A program made the translations under genes and the position numbers. The notes beneath the pieces were generated by a model, which searched no databases, was not told the origin of the DNA, and saw only the letters and a program-made list of their open reading frames with translations. Below are positions 34,660-43,466 of a DNA stretch of 64,000 nucleotides, piece by piece. How positions within the stretch are numbered: position 1 is the first letter of the stretch; every line of letters begins with the position of its first letter. The DNA is from Neorhizobium vignae (GTDB taxonomy: Bacteria > Pseudomonadota > Alphaproteobacteria > Rhizobiales > Rhizobiaceae): positions 1 through 64,000 of the forward strand of contig NZ_JNNU01000026.1 in the NCBI RefSeq assembly GCF_000732195.1, given 5' to 3'.

Positions 34660-35508
34660 TCAAGCCGCCTTGGCAACGGCATCAAGCGCGAGCAGCTTTT
34701 CGAGCAGCCGCGGCATGTCCTTCAGATGCACCATGTTGGGGCCGTCCGAGGGCGCGTTGTCCGGGTCCTGGTGGGTTTCCAGGAAGACGCCGGCGACACC
34801 GACCGCAACGGCTGCGCGCGCCAGCACCGGCACCATGGAGCGGTCGCCGCCGGTCGAGGCGCCCTGCCCGCCCGGCTGCTGCACCGAATGCGTCGCGTCA
34901 AAGATGACTGGAGCGCCGAGCGACGCCATGATCGGCAGCGAGCGCATGTCGGAGACGAGCGTGTTGTAGCCGAAGGAAGCACCGCGCTCGCAGAGCAGCA
35001 CGTTCGGATTGCCGCTCTGGGTGAACTTGGCAAGTACGTTCTTCATGTCCCAGGGGGCCAGGAACTGGCCCTTCTTGACGTTGATGACGCGGCCGGTCTT
35101 CGCGGCAGCGACAAGCAGGTCCGTCTGGCGGGAGAGGAAAGCCGGTATCTGCAGGATGTCGACCGTCTCCGCCACGACGGCGCATTGCTCTTCCGTGTGA
35201 ATGTCGGTCAGGACCGGAAAGCCGAATTCCTTCTTGAGGTCGGCAAAGATCTCCATGGCGGTTTCGAGCCCGATGCCGCGCTTGCCGGAAATCGACGTGC
35301 GGTTGGCCTTGTCGTAGGAGGATTTGTAGACGAGGCCGATGCCGAGCTTGGCGCAGAGTTCCTTCAGAGCGCCTGCCATCATGAAGGAGTGGTCGCGGCT
35401 CTCCATCTGGCAGGGGCCGGCGATCAGCGACAGTTTTGCGTCCTGCGCGAAAACCACCTTGCCGTCTCCTTCGCCGACGGAGACGCTGGAATTTGCGGTA
35501 ACTTCCAT
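34660..35508 (-). CDS. kdsA: 3-deoxy-8-phosphooctulonate (KDO-8-phosphate) synthase
   Basis: Condenses phosphoenolpyruvate and arabinose-5-phosphate to KDO-8-P for lipopolysaccharide core. The 282-aa protein shows KLSLIAGPCQMES near the N terminus, SSYDKANRTS, DIHTEEQ and FDATHSVQQPGG. Cys33 in AGPC places it in the metal-dependent class (enzymes without metal have Asn here). The ATG at 35508 starts 4 nt after the VOC gene's stop, so the two are cotranscribed. The PEP used here is also the product of the next gene, eno. Confidence 0.96.
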   Translation of the reverse strand: MEVTANSSVSVGEGDGKVVFAQDAKLSLIAGPCQMESRDHSFMMAGALKELCAKLGIGLVYKSSYDKANRTSISGKRGIGLETAMEIFADLKKEFGFPVLTDIHTEEQCAVVAETVDILQIPAFLSRQTDLLVAAAKTGRVINVKKGQFLAPWDMKNVLAKFTQSGNPNVLLCERGASFGYNTLVSDMRSLPIMASLGAPVIFDATHSVQQPGGQGASTGGDRSMVPVLARAAVAVGVAGVFLETHQDPDNAPSDGPNMVHLKDMPRLLEKLLALDAVAKAA

Positions 35509-35512
35509 GAAC

Positions 35513-36385
35513 CTATTCCTCGAAGCCGAACAAAACACCCTGGCCGGGCGCCGCCGAGACGAGAACACGGCCCTCCCGGCGGACGAATGCGACGTCATTA
35601 GCAGCAAGGGTGATCTCTGTCACGGCAAGATCGGCCGTCTTGAAGATGATCAGCCGGCCGCGCAGCCCCTCGGCTTCCGGCACCGACGGCAGGGCGAATT
35701 CCGCTTCGAGTTGGTGATCCTGCAGGATGCGAATGCGGGCATTGGACGCAGCAAGCTCGATCGATGCAGCCTCAGGCTTGGCTTTTGTCATCAGCACCTG
35801 CTCGGCAAGGGGCGCAAAATCGGAGGGCGCCGGTGCCGACAGGACGATCTCGCTCAGCCCCATGACCGCATTGGAATGGCGCTCCAGTTCGTCGCGATCG
35901 GCCGGCAGGGGATTGATGCGCTGACAGGAAAACATCAGGAAGTCGGGCGCCCGGTCATCACCCGCAAAAGCCAGCCGGAAGCTCGCCTGGGCTTCGGAAC
36001 CGTCGGCCAAAGCCATCCCGCGGGAGAATTCCAGCACGTCGCCTGCCGAAACGCCACGCATCTTGAAACGCGCGTGATCGGCCATGGCGTCGCCCGTGGC
36101 GACAACGAGCGCCGAAAAGCCCTGCCTGTCGCGTCCCTTGCGGAAGGCCAGATCGCGTGCGGTAAAAACGTTGCCGCGTTTGGCGGCAGCGCTTGCGTGG
36201 CGGCGATTGGCAACGGCCAGCGGCTCCAGATAGCTGCCATCCGAGAAGAACACACAAGCATTGGCTGTGCCGAAAGGATGAAAAGCGTCGGGCGCAACTG
36301 TAAAACCAAGCTTCGTGAGCCGGGAACGCGCAGCGGCAAGTCCCGCCACCGGCAGCACGAGATGATCGATTGGTCTTGCGTTCAC
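35513..36385 (-). CDS. VOC-superfamily (glyoxalase-like) protein
   Basis: A 290-aa protein of the vicinal-oxygen-chelate superfamily with a glyoxalase-like N-terminal module (IDHLVLPVAGLAAARSRLTKLGFTVAP, then GTANACVFFSDGSYLEPLAV). Possible metal ligands are His8 and Glu56. A second, weaker module fills the C-terminal half. The substrate is unknown. It begins with GTG at 36385. The 4-nt gap to kdsA indicates one operon, but no biochemical link to Kdo is known. Confidence 0.8.
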   Translation of the reverse strand: MNARPIDHLVLPVAGLAAARSRLTKLGFTVAPDAFHPFGTANACVFFSDGSYLEPLAVANRRHASAAAKRGNVFTARDLAFRKGRDRQGFSALVVATGDAMADHARFKMRGVSAGDVLEFSRGMALADGSEAQASFRLAFAGDDRAPDFLMFSCQRINPLPADRDELERHSNAVMGLSEIVLSAPAPSDFAPLAEQVLMTKAKPEAASIELAASNARIRILQDHQLEAEFALPSVPEAEGLRGRLIIFKTADLAVTEITLAANDVAFVRREGRVLVSAAPGQGVLFGFEE

Positions 36386-36522
36386 GCGAGGGCCCCCGGA
36401 ATTGGAATCGCAAAGCTACTTTGGCAGCGGGCTCGCGCCGCGCAAGTGGTGAGACTCCAGATATCTGGCACGCATCTATGAAGAAAAAATCATCATACTT
36501 CACGGAAATTTAGGGACTTGCA

Positions 36523-36537
36523 GAACACATATGGAAC
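36523..36537. promoter_or_regulatory. Alphaproteobacterial SOS (LexA) box upstream of lexA
   Basis: GAAC-N7-GAAC (GAAC at 36523-36526 and 36534-36537), the complement of the GTTC-N7-GTTC box of Rhizobiales LexA. It lies 48 nt before the lexA start, so lexA should repress itself. The reverse-facing VOC-kdsA unit begins 138 nt to the left and could also be affected. Confidence 0.85.
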
Positions 36538-36585
36538 ATATAGTGTCCGTTCTGGATTTGTTTCCGACTCTGAGGGTGCCAAAAG

Positions 36586-37305
36586 ATGCTCACGCGCAAA
36601 CAACAGGAATTGCTTCTGTTCATTCACGAACGCATGAAGGAATCCGGCGTCCCGCCGTCATTCGACGAAATGAAGGACGCTCTCGACCTCGCGTCCAAGT
36701 CCGGCATCCACCGCCTGATCACCGCTCTCGAGGAGCGCGGCTTCATCCGCCGCCTGCCAAACCGGGCCCGGGCGCTCGAAGTCATCAAGCTGCCGGAAGC
36801 CTACTCGCCGAGCATGCAGCCGCGCCGCGGTTTCTCGCCGAGCGTCATCGAAGGCAGCCTCGGCAAGCCGCAGCCGGTCGCGGCGCCCCAGAAACCCGCT
36901 GCCAACGACGATTCGCCGAACGCCACCACCGTTCCGGTCATGGGCCGCATCGCTGCCGGCGTGCCGATCTCGGCGATCCAGAACAACACCCATGACATCG
37001 CCGTGCCGGCCGAGATGCTCGGTTCCGGCGAGCATTATGCGCTCGAGGTCAAGGGCGATTCGATGATCGAGGCCGGCATTCTCGACGGCGATACCGTGAT
37101 CATCCGCAACAGCAATACCGCCAATCCCGGCGACATCGTCGTGGCGTTGGTGGACGACGAGGAAGCGACGCTGAAGCGTTTTCGCCGCCGCGGTGCCTCC
37201 ATCGCCCTCGAAGCGGCCAACCCCGCCTATGAGACCCGCATTTTCGGGCCTGACCGGGTGAAGATCCAGGGCAAGCTCGTCGGCCTCATCCGCCGGTATC
37301 ACTGA
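36586..37305 (+). CDS. lexA: LexA repressor/autoprotease
   Basis: Repressor of the SOS regulon, cleaved when RecA is activated by DNA damage. The 239-aa protein has an N-terminal winged HTH (MKDALDLASKSGIHRLITALEERGFIRRLPNRARAL), a linker, and an S24 peptidase domain. The cleavage bond is Ala124-Gly125 (IAAGVP), and the catalytic residues are Ser159 (GDSMIEAG) and Lys197 (ATLKRF). Length and the long linker match Rhizobiales LexA. Its 3' end overlaps the convergent comEC by 20 nt. Confidence 0.97.
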   Translation: MLTRKQQELLLFIHERMKESGVPPSFDEMKDALDLASKSGIHRLITALEERGFIRRLPNRARALEVIKLPEAYSPSMQPRRGFSPSVIEGSLGKPQPVAAPQKPAANDDSPNATTVPVMGRIAAGVPISAIQNNTHDIAVPAEMLGSGEHYALEVKGDSMIEAGILDGDTVIIRNSNTANPGDIVVALVDDEEATLKRFRRRGASIALEAANPAYETRIFGPDRVKIQGKLVGLIRRYH

Positions 37306-39793
37306 TCATCTGCCGGAACGGTTCCGGCAATGACTTGTCGAAACCCCGGCTTCGCCAATCATAGTGGCGGTGTCGGCTCCAGGGACGGTCTCCGCCCGCC
37401 ATGGCGGCACGGATCTGCCAGCGTCGAATGTCGGTCGCGCCGTTGAGGGATATCTCCAGGGCGCCCGCCTTGCGAAGCGTGGCAGCATTGATCATCAGGG
37501 CGCCGGAGCGGCATTGGTCGAAGCGGGCACGCGGCGCAATGACAAGGTTGGCGGCGTCGCAGGCGGCACCCGCATAACGGCCGTCCTCGACCGCGATAAC
37601 GATGCCCTTGCCCATGCTTGCCGCACACCATGCCGTCGGCTCACAGATGAAGCGGCCGGCAGGCGCCTGTTTTATCTTCGACTTCGCCGTTTCGAGTTCC
37701 TCTGGGGTAAGTTCGCGCCGCTCGTTGGTTTTCGCGCCGGGTGGCCTGTCGTCGGGCGGCTTGTCCCTGGATGGCGACATTTCAGGTTTGGTGGGATCGC
37801 CGAGCAAAAGCGCCCTCTTCCACTGATCGTAGACGAAGTCGGGCGGGCGGGCGCGATTGGTGGAGACCCCTTTCCCGTCTACAAGGGCTACCATCGTCCC
37901 GTCTTCCGAGATCAGGATATCCGGCAGGGGCGTCGACCGCTCATGCCAGGAAAGCAGCAGAGCGGTCGCCATCAGTGGCAGGCCTATCAATCTCAGTCTC
38001 GTCCTCAGCAATGTCAGCAGCAGAAAACCTGCCGTCGAGACGGTCAGGAACCAGGGATGCTGTCGCCCCATGCCGACATCGCCGCCCCAGGCGGCGATGT
38101 GTTTGGCGATGGCGATCACCCACTCCAGGCCGAGGCCCATGAGCTTCATGAAGGGAGCATCGAGGCCGAACGGCATCAGCAGCATGCCGACCAGCCCGGC
38201 CGGCATGACCACGAAGGAGATGATCGGCATGGCGGCTAGGTTGGCGGCAAGGCCGTACGTGGCGATACGGTGGAAATGCTCGACCGAGAACACGGCGGTC
38301 GAGATGCCGCCGATCAGCGAGGTCACGAAGATGCCGGCCGCGAAATTCCAGGATGCCAGCACCGGCGTCACCACAGGGTGACGGAACGGCAGGGGTTCGG
38401 GATCGCGGCGTTCCGCCCTGTGTTTCCAGAGTGCGTAGCCGGCGACCAGGGCCGCGGTGGCGGCAAACGACATCTGGAAGCTTGGTCCCATTATTTCCGA
38501 GGGCGACATGGCGATGATCACCAGTGCGGACAGGGCTACATTGCGCAGGCTGATCGATGGCCGATCGAAAAGCACGGCGACCAGCATGATCGCCATCATG
38601 ATATAGGCCCGCTCTGCGGAGACGCCGAAACCGGAGATCAGGTAATAGGCCGTCGCCATCATCAGGGCGCCGATTGCGGCGATCTTCTTGACCGGATAGG
38701 CCTGGGCGAAGCCCGTGAAGACGGAAAGCACGGTGCGCACGCCGACAAAGAAGATGCCGGCGGCGAGCGCCATGTTTAACCCGGAAATGGCGACGATATG
38801 GGCGAGGCCCGACAGTCGCAGCGCCTCGGTGGTATCTTCGGAAATCGCCCGGCGCTCGTCCGTGACGATCGCCGCGGCAAAGGCGCCGGGATCTCCGGGC
38901 ACGGTCTCCCGGATACGGGTTGCGATTGCGCTGCGCAGATCGAAAAGCCGGATTTCGACCTCCGCAATCCAGCTCCGGCTTGACGGGACAGCAGCCTGTT
39001 TTTTCGGCGCTCCATAGAAAAATCCAACCGCGCCGATGCCGTCGAAATAGGAAGAAAAGGCGAAGTCGTTGAGGCCCGGCAGGGCGGGTCCCGATGGGGG
39101 CGAAATGCGGGCGCGGCCGCTGATCGTCTCGCCGGTCTGGGCCGGCTCATGGCGTGACCTTGCGAGCAGAGATACACGCTGCGGTGGGCGCCTGACTTGC
39201 GGATTGGAGGTCTGCTCGATGCGGACGATATAACGCCAGTGGCCCTGGGCGTCGCTCTCCCTGCGCTCGACCACCCCGGCAAGCTCGGTCGTGACCGGCG
39301 TATCGAGAATGACGGTGGACCGCCTCCAAGTCTCGAACTGCGCCAGCATCATGCCTCCGAGAAAGAGTGAGAGAGCGAGCGGAAACAGATGCGTGGCACC
39401 GGACCGGTGGCGCGAAACGGCTACAAATAGGGTGCAGACGCAAAAGAGGAGGAAATACGGCCAGAAAGCCGGGGTTTGCGGCAGCGCAAACCAGCAGGCG
39501 GCCCCTGCCCCGACAACAACGGGGAGAAAAAGGAAGCCATGGCCATAGACCGCCTCCTCCTCCAGCATGACCGGGAGGCGTCGCCGCAGCCGGTCGAGGC
39601 GTCGGCTTGTCGAGCGGCGAAAGGACCGGCCCGATGTGTGAACCGCGGGGCGGCTTTCGATCGCCGGAAAAAGCTCGGCCAGATCCCTCACCTTGACCGA
39701 GTCGGATGCGCCTCCGTTTATGCGGAGATCCGGCAGCCGGGATATCAGCTTCCCTGCCTCGGCACGCGTCGGAAATGCATCTTCCTCCGGCAT
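37286..39793 (-). CDS. comEC: ComEC/Rec2-family DNA uptake channel protein
   Basis: An inner-membrane protein of the competence ComEC/Rec2 family that would carry single-stranded DNA into the cytoplasm. From ATG 39793 it has 835 aa. About 70-120 is the first hydrophobic region; a periplasmic DUF4131-like part follows; the polytopic competence domain (HIVAISGLNMALAAGIFFVG, SAERAYIMMAIMLVAVLFDRPSISLRN) spans the middle. The C-terminal region is soluble but lacks an obvious metallo-beta-lactamase HxHxDH motif. A TTG at 39820 is a weaker start. Natural competence of the host is not shown. Confidence 0.88.
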   Translation of the reverse strand: MPEEDAFPTRAEAGKLISRLPDLRINGGASDSVKVRDLAELFPAIESRPAVHTSGRSFRRSTSRRLDRLRRRLPVMLEEEAVYGHGFLFLPVVVGAGAACWFALPQTPAFWPYFLLFCVCTLFVAVSRHRSGATHLFPLALSLFLGGMMLAQFETWRRSTVILDTPVTTELAGVVERRESDAQGHWRYIVRIEQTSNPQVRRPPQRVSLLARSRHEPAQTGETISGRARISPPSGPALPGLNDFAFSSYFDGIGAVGFFYGAPKKQAAVPSSRSWIAEVEIRLFDLRSAIATRIRETVPGDPGAFAAAIVTDERRAISEDTTEALRLSGLAHIVAISGLNMALAAGIFFVGVRTVLSVFTGFAQAYPVKKIAAIGALMMATAYYLISGFGVSAERAYIMMAIMLVAVLFDRPSISLRNVALSALVIIAMSPSEIMGPSFQMSFAATAALVAGYALWKHRAERRDPEPLPFRHPVVTPVLASWNFAAGIFVTSLIGGISTAVFSVEHFHRIATYGLAANLAAMPIISFVVMPAGLVGMLLMPFGLDAPFMKLMGLGLEWVIAIAKHIAAWGGDVGMGRQHPWFLTVSTAGFLLLTLLRTRLRLIGLPLMATALLLSWHERSTPLPDILISEDGTMVALVDGKGVSTNRARPPDFVYDQWKRALLLGDPTKPEMSPSRDKPPDDRPPGAKTNERRELTPEELETAKSKIKQAPAGRFICEPTAWCAASMGKGIVIAVEDGRYAGAACDAANLVIAPRARFDQCRSGALMINAATLRKAGALEISLNGATDIRRWQIRAAMAGGDRPWSRHRHYDWRSRGFDKSLPEPFRQMISDTGG

Positions 39794-39984
39794 GAAACGC
39801 TCTGTTCGCCCAACCGCCAAACATACGGCAATGCAACCTGCGCGTTTCCTCTTCGGCCGTCAACTGGCCGTTAAATATCGGGAATTCTAGAGCGCGGACA
39901 AGCGCTTGCAACAGGAAGTTGGACATCCAAGCAAAAGCCGCTGCTCAATAATTTTTCGCGCTGCACAAAATGCCGTCACGACAG

Positions 39985-40012
39985 CTTGGCATCAGCTTTC
40001 GGATCATATAGC
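39985..40012 (+). promoter_or_regulatory. Candidate gltA promoter
   Basis: CTTGGC (39985-39990) and TATAGC (40007-40012) with a 16-bp spacer lie 69 nt before the gltA ATG, in the 288-nt intergenic stretch between comEC and gltA. The rest of that stretch shows no further gene or recognisable site. Confidence 0.35.
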
Positions 40013-40081
40013 TAAACGGTGGACGCTTAATTCTTGTGGCGCTTTTAGGGCGCCATGCCGCCAAAAGGTTGGAGGATCAGC

Positions 40082-41371
40082 ATGACGGAAACAAGCGCAA
40101 ATCTGGTAATCGGCGACAGAAAGGTCGATCTGCCGGTCAAGTCGGGCACCATCGGTCCTGACGTGGTCGATATCGGCGCTCTTTACAAACACACCGGCAC
40201 CTTCACCTACGACCCGGGCTTCACCTCGACGGCGTCTTGCGAATCCAAGATCACCTATATCGACGGCGACGCGGGCATTCTGCTGCATCGCGGTTATCCG
40301 ATCGAACAGCTGGCCGAACATGGCGACTTCCTGGAAACCTGCTACCTGCTGCTTTACGGGGAACTGCCGACCGCTGCGCAGAAGAAGGACTTCGACTATC
40401 GCGTGACCCATCACACGATGGTCCATGAGCAGATGAGCCGTTTCTTCACCGGCTTCCGTCGCGACGCCCATCCGATGGCCGTCATGTGCGGCTGCGTCGG
40501 GGCGCTGTCTGCCTTCTATCACGACTCGACCGACATCACCGATCCGCACCAGCGCATGGTCGCTTCGCTGCGCATGATCGCCAAGATGCCGACGCTTGCC
40601 GCGATGGCCTACAAGTATCACATCGGCCAGCCCTTCGTTTATCCGCAGAACAACCTGGACTATGCGTCGAACTTCCTGCGCATGTGCTTTGCCGTTCCGT
40701 GCGAAGAATATGTGGTCAATCCGGTGCTGTCGCGCGCCATGGACCGCATCTTCATCCTGCATGCCGACCACGAGCAGAACGCTTCGACCTCGACGGTCCG
40801 TCTCGCCGGTTCCTCGGGCGCCAACCCGTTCGCCTGCATCGCGGCCGGCATTGCCTGCCTCTGGGGCCCGGCCCACGGCGGCGCCAACGAAGCAGCGCTC
40901 AACATGCTGACGGAAATCGGCACGGTCGACAAGATCCCGGAATACATCGCACGCGCCAAGGACAAGAACGATCCGTTCCGCCTGATGGGCTTCGGTCACC
41001 GCGTCTACAAGAACTACGACCCGCGCGCCAAGATCATGCAGAAGACCACGCATGAAGTGCTCGGCGAACTCGGCCACAAGGACGATCCGCTCCTGCAGGT
41101 CGCGATGGAACTCGAGCGCATCGCGCTCACCGACGATTATTTCATCGAGAAGAAGCTCTACCCGAATATCGACTTCTATTCGGGCATCACGCTGAAGGCG
41201 ATGGGTTTCCCCACCACCATGTTCACCGTGCTCTTTGCACTTGCCCGCACCGTCGGCTGGATCGCCCAGTGGGCCGAAATGATCGAAGATCCGCAGCAGC
41301 GCATCGGCCGCCCGCGTCAGCTCTATACCGGCGAAGCGCAGCGGGACTACGTTCCTGTTTCCAAGCGTTAA
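40082..41371 (+). CDS. gltA: Citrate synthase (type II)
   Basis: Condenses acetyl-CoA and oxaloacetate, consuming the product of the PDH complex encoded nearby. The 429-aa protein is the Gram-negative hexameric type. Motifs include GFTSTASCESKITYIDGDAGILLHRGYPIEQLAE, the active-site regions HADHEQNASTSTVR and MGFGHRVYKNYDPRA, and the C-terminal RPRQLYTG. The ATG at 40082 follows a strong GGAGG. Terminated by the hairpin at 41390-41421. Confidence 0.98.
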   Translation: MTETSANLVIGDRKVDLPVKSGTIGPDVVDIGALYKHTGTFTYDPGFTSTASCESKITYIDGDAGILLHRGYPIEQLAEHGDFLETCYLLLYGELPTAAQKKDFDYRVTHHTMVHEQMSRFFTGFRRDAHPMAVMCGCVGALSAFYHDSTDITDPHQRMVASLRMIAKMPTLAAMAYKYHIGQPFVYPQNNLDYASNFLRMCFAVPCEEYVVNPVLSRAMDRIFILHADHEQNASTSTVRLAGSSGANPFACIAAGIACLWGPAHGGANEAALNMLTEIGTVDKIPEYIARAKDKNDPFRLMGFGHRVYKNYDPRAKIMQKTTHEVLGELGHKDDPLLQVAMELERIALTDDYFIEKKLYPNIDFYSGITLKAMGFPTTMFTVLFALARTVGWIAQWAEMIEDPQQRIGRPRQLYTGEAQRDYVPVSKR

Positions 41372-41389
41372 TCGAACACGATATCCAAC

Positions 41390-41421
41390 AAAAAACCCGG
41401 TCAGTGATGACCGGGTTTTTT
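41390..41421. terminator. Bidirectional terminator shared by gltA and lpxB
   Basis: A perfect 13-bp stem (AAAAACCCGGTCA / TGACCGGGTTTTT) with loop GTGA starts 19 nt after the gltA stop. Runs of A and T flank it on both sides. The lpxB TGA stop (41401-41403) lies inside the left arm, and the last lpxB codons lie in the loop and right arm. Confidence 0.9.
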
Positions 41422-42579
41422 AGTGTCCAGAACCTGGAGAACGATGCCGGCGGCCGCTTCGCCCGCCGGCACAGGCACCTGCAGCCGCTCCCAGGTCAGA
41501 TCAAAACCTTCCAGCATGGCGCGACGCTGCATCGTATCGGAGGACAGGCGCTCGGCCCAGCGGCAGAGGCTCGCCGCACGCACTACATCGTTGACGTATT
41601 CCGGCACGACCGCGTAATCGGCGATCAGGTTCGGCAGGGCGCCGGACCAGGTCTTGATGCGTTTTGCGAGCATGGTGATCAGCCAGTCGGTCTTATAGGC
41701 CGAGACCATCGGGATTCCGGCAAGACCGAGTTCAAGGATCACCGTTCCGGAGGCCGCAAGGGCTGCATCGGCCTCGGCGAATGCCGCCCATTTGCCATCC
41801 GTGTCGGCGGTGATCTCGGGCTTCACCTCGAAACCGGCGGCGATCTCGCGCACCAGCTTTTCCTGGCGGGGAACCGTCGGCAGCACAAAGCGGGTCGGCC
41901 CGTTGCGGGCGACGAACTCGCGGGCCGCCTCGCCGAAGACCGGCAGAAGCGCCTTGATCTCCGCCGACCGGGAGCCCGGCAGAAGCATGATCGTCTTTTC
42001 TTCCCCGGGCACCTTCACCGGGCGCCCGGCCCGGATTTCGCGGACCTTGAGGAGCGACGAATCGGCCGTCAGGCGATGGCCGACGAAGGTGGTTTCCGGC
42101 CCGCCTAGACGCTTCATAGCCGCGGGCTCGAACGGCAGCACAGCCAGAACATGATCGACATAGGGAAGCATCGCCTTGGCGCGATATTCCTTCCACGCCC
42201 AGACGCTCGGGCAGACGTAGTTGACGACCGGCAGGTCCGGCAGCGCGGCGCGCACCTTCCTGGCGACGCGATGGGTGAAATCGGGGCTGTCGATGATGAT
42301 CAGCACATCCGGCTTTGCCGCAATGATGGCGGCGGCCGTCTGGTTGATCCGCCTGATCAGGTTCGGCAGGCGGGCGATCACCTGGGTGAGCCCCATGATC
42401 GACAGTTCGGAAAAGTCGAAGAGCGAGGCGAGACCTTGTGCCTCCAACGCTTCGCCGCCGACGCCGACGAGTTCAACCGGGCCGTCATGGGCTGCCTTCA
42501 AGGCTGCGATCAGATCGCCGCCGAGCAGATCGCCGGATACTTCGCCGGCGATGACGCCAACCTTCAAGGTCCTGACCAT
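41401..42579 (-). CDS. lpxB: Lipid-A-disaccharide synthase
   Basis: Joins UDP-2,3-diacylglucosamine and lipid X to lipid A disaccharide at the inner membrane. The 392-aa GT19 protein starts VRTLKVGVIAGEVSGDLLGG and shows IIIDSPDFTHRVA, NYVCPSVWAWKEYR and LLPGSRSAEI. The ATG at 42579 overlaps the lpxI stop by 1 nt (TGATG); GTG at 42582 is possible. It is the last gene of the lipid A operon, and its stop sits within the shared terminator. Confidence 0.96.
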   Translation of the reverse strand: MVRTLKVGVIAGEVSGDLLGGDLIAALKAAHDGPVELVGVGGEALEAQGLASLFDFSELSIMGLTQVIARLPNLIRRINQTAAAIIAAKPDVLIIIDSPDFTHRVARKVRAALPDLPVVNYVCPSVWAWKEYRAKAMLPYVDHVLAVLPFEPAAMKRLGGPETTFVGHRLTADSSLLKVREIRAGRPVKVPGEEKTIMLLPGSRSAEIKALLPVFGEAAREFVARNGPTRFVLPTVPRQEKLVREIAAGFEVKPEITADTDGKWAAFAEADAALAASGTVILELGLAGIPMVSAYKTDWLITMLAKRIKTWSGALPNLIADYAVVPEYVNDVVRAASLCRWAERLSSDTMQRRAMLEGFDLTWERLQVPVPAGEAAAGIVLQVLDTKKPGHH

Positions 42580-43460
42580 CACAATCCTCCTTGCGGCAGG
42601 CCGGGATCGATGCCGCAGACGAAAATACCGGCAGCATCGGCCGCGGCAATCATCTTGGATTCTTCCAGCACCAAAGCGCGTCCCGCCTCAACGGCGATGC
42701 CGGCGAGACCGGCCTTGATGGCGTTTTCGATGGTCGACGGGCCGATCGTCGGCAGATCGGCGCGCATGTCCTGCTGCGGTTTGCAGAGCTTGACGAGTAC
42801 GCCTTTGCGGCGGGCGGAGATGCGGCCCTCGGCGCGCAATGCCGTCACCCGCTCCAGCATCCGGTCCGTGCCCTCGACACCTTCCAAAGCCACGACGCGT
42901 CCGCCGACGCTGACCGCGCCCTGGCCGATGTCGAGTTCGCCGAGACGCTTGGCTGCTTCGGACGCCCGATCGATATCGCGGCGGTCGTCCTCGGACGGCG
43001 CATGGGCACCGAGCGGTCCGGTCTTCGCAAGCAGGCCGGGCACGATGTCGTGGGCACCCAGCACCTCGCAGCCCATCGCCTCGATGAGCTTGATGACCAT
43101 CTGGAGCACCGAATCGTCGCCGCCGGAAAGAAGCGTGCGGACAACCGAGGGGACTTTCAGGATCGTGCGGAAGGTCGGATGGATGTCGCGCCAGTCGGGC
43201 CTTCGGGCAACACCGCCGGACAGGATGACGCGGGTGATGCCCTTGTCGCGAAACAGGCGTTCGATCGCCGAAAGATCGCCGACGCCGACGGAGACCGCTT
43301 CGAAACCATCGAAGCTCTGATCGGATTCGTTGGCGAGCGCTACGATCAGAGGCGTTTCACCGGCCGCCTGGGCGGCTTTCGCCACATAGAGGGGCAAGAA
43401 ACCCTTCCCGGCTATGATTGCTAGCCGGCCCTTCGGCGCAAGGCTCGGGAGGCCGGCCAT
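42579..43460 (-). CDS. lpxI: UDP-2,3-diacylglucosamine diphosphatase LpxI
   Basis: Hydrolyses UDP-2,3-diacylglucosamine to lipid X. The 293-aa protein (LpxI, formerly DUF1009) is the alternative to LpxH in alphaproteobacteria. Motifs include LAIIAGKGFLPLYVAKAA near the start, GGVARRPDW and, in the C-terminal domain, GGRVVALEGVEGTDRMLERV and GPSTIENAIKAGLAGIAVEAG. It follows lpxA by 6 nt and overlaps lpxB by 1 nt. Confidence 0.93.
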   Translation of the reverse strand: MAGLPSLAPKGRLAIIAGKGFLPLYVAKAAQAAGETPLIVALANESDQSFDGFEAVSVGVGDLSAIERLFRDKGITRVILSGGVARRPDWRDIHPTFRTILKVPSVVRTLLSGGDDSVLQMVIKLIEAMGCEVLGAHDIVPGLLAKTGPLGAHAPSEDDRRDIDRASEAAKRLGELDIGQGAVSVGGRVVALEGVEGTDRMLERVTALRAEGRISARRKGVLVKLCKPQQDMRADLPTIGPSTIENAIKAGLAGIAVEAGRALVLEESKMIAAADAAGIFVCGIDPGLPQGGL

Positions 43461-43466
43461 GTGGGA

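Noticed and set aside
36595..36995. Alternative frame overlapping lexA on the plus strand
   Set aside because: LexA motifs fix the true frame; the other frame has only basic low-complexity composition.
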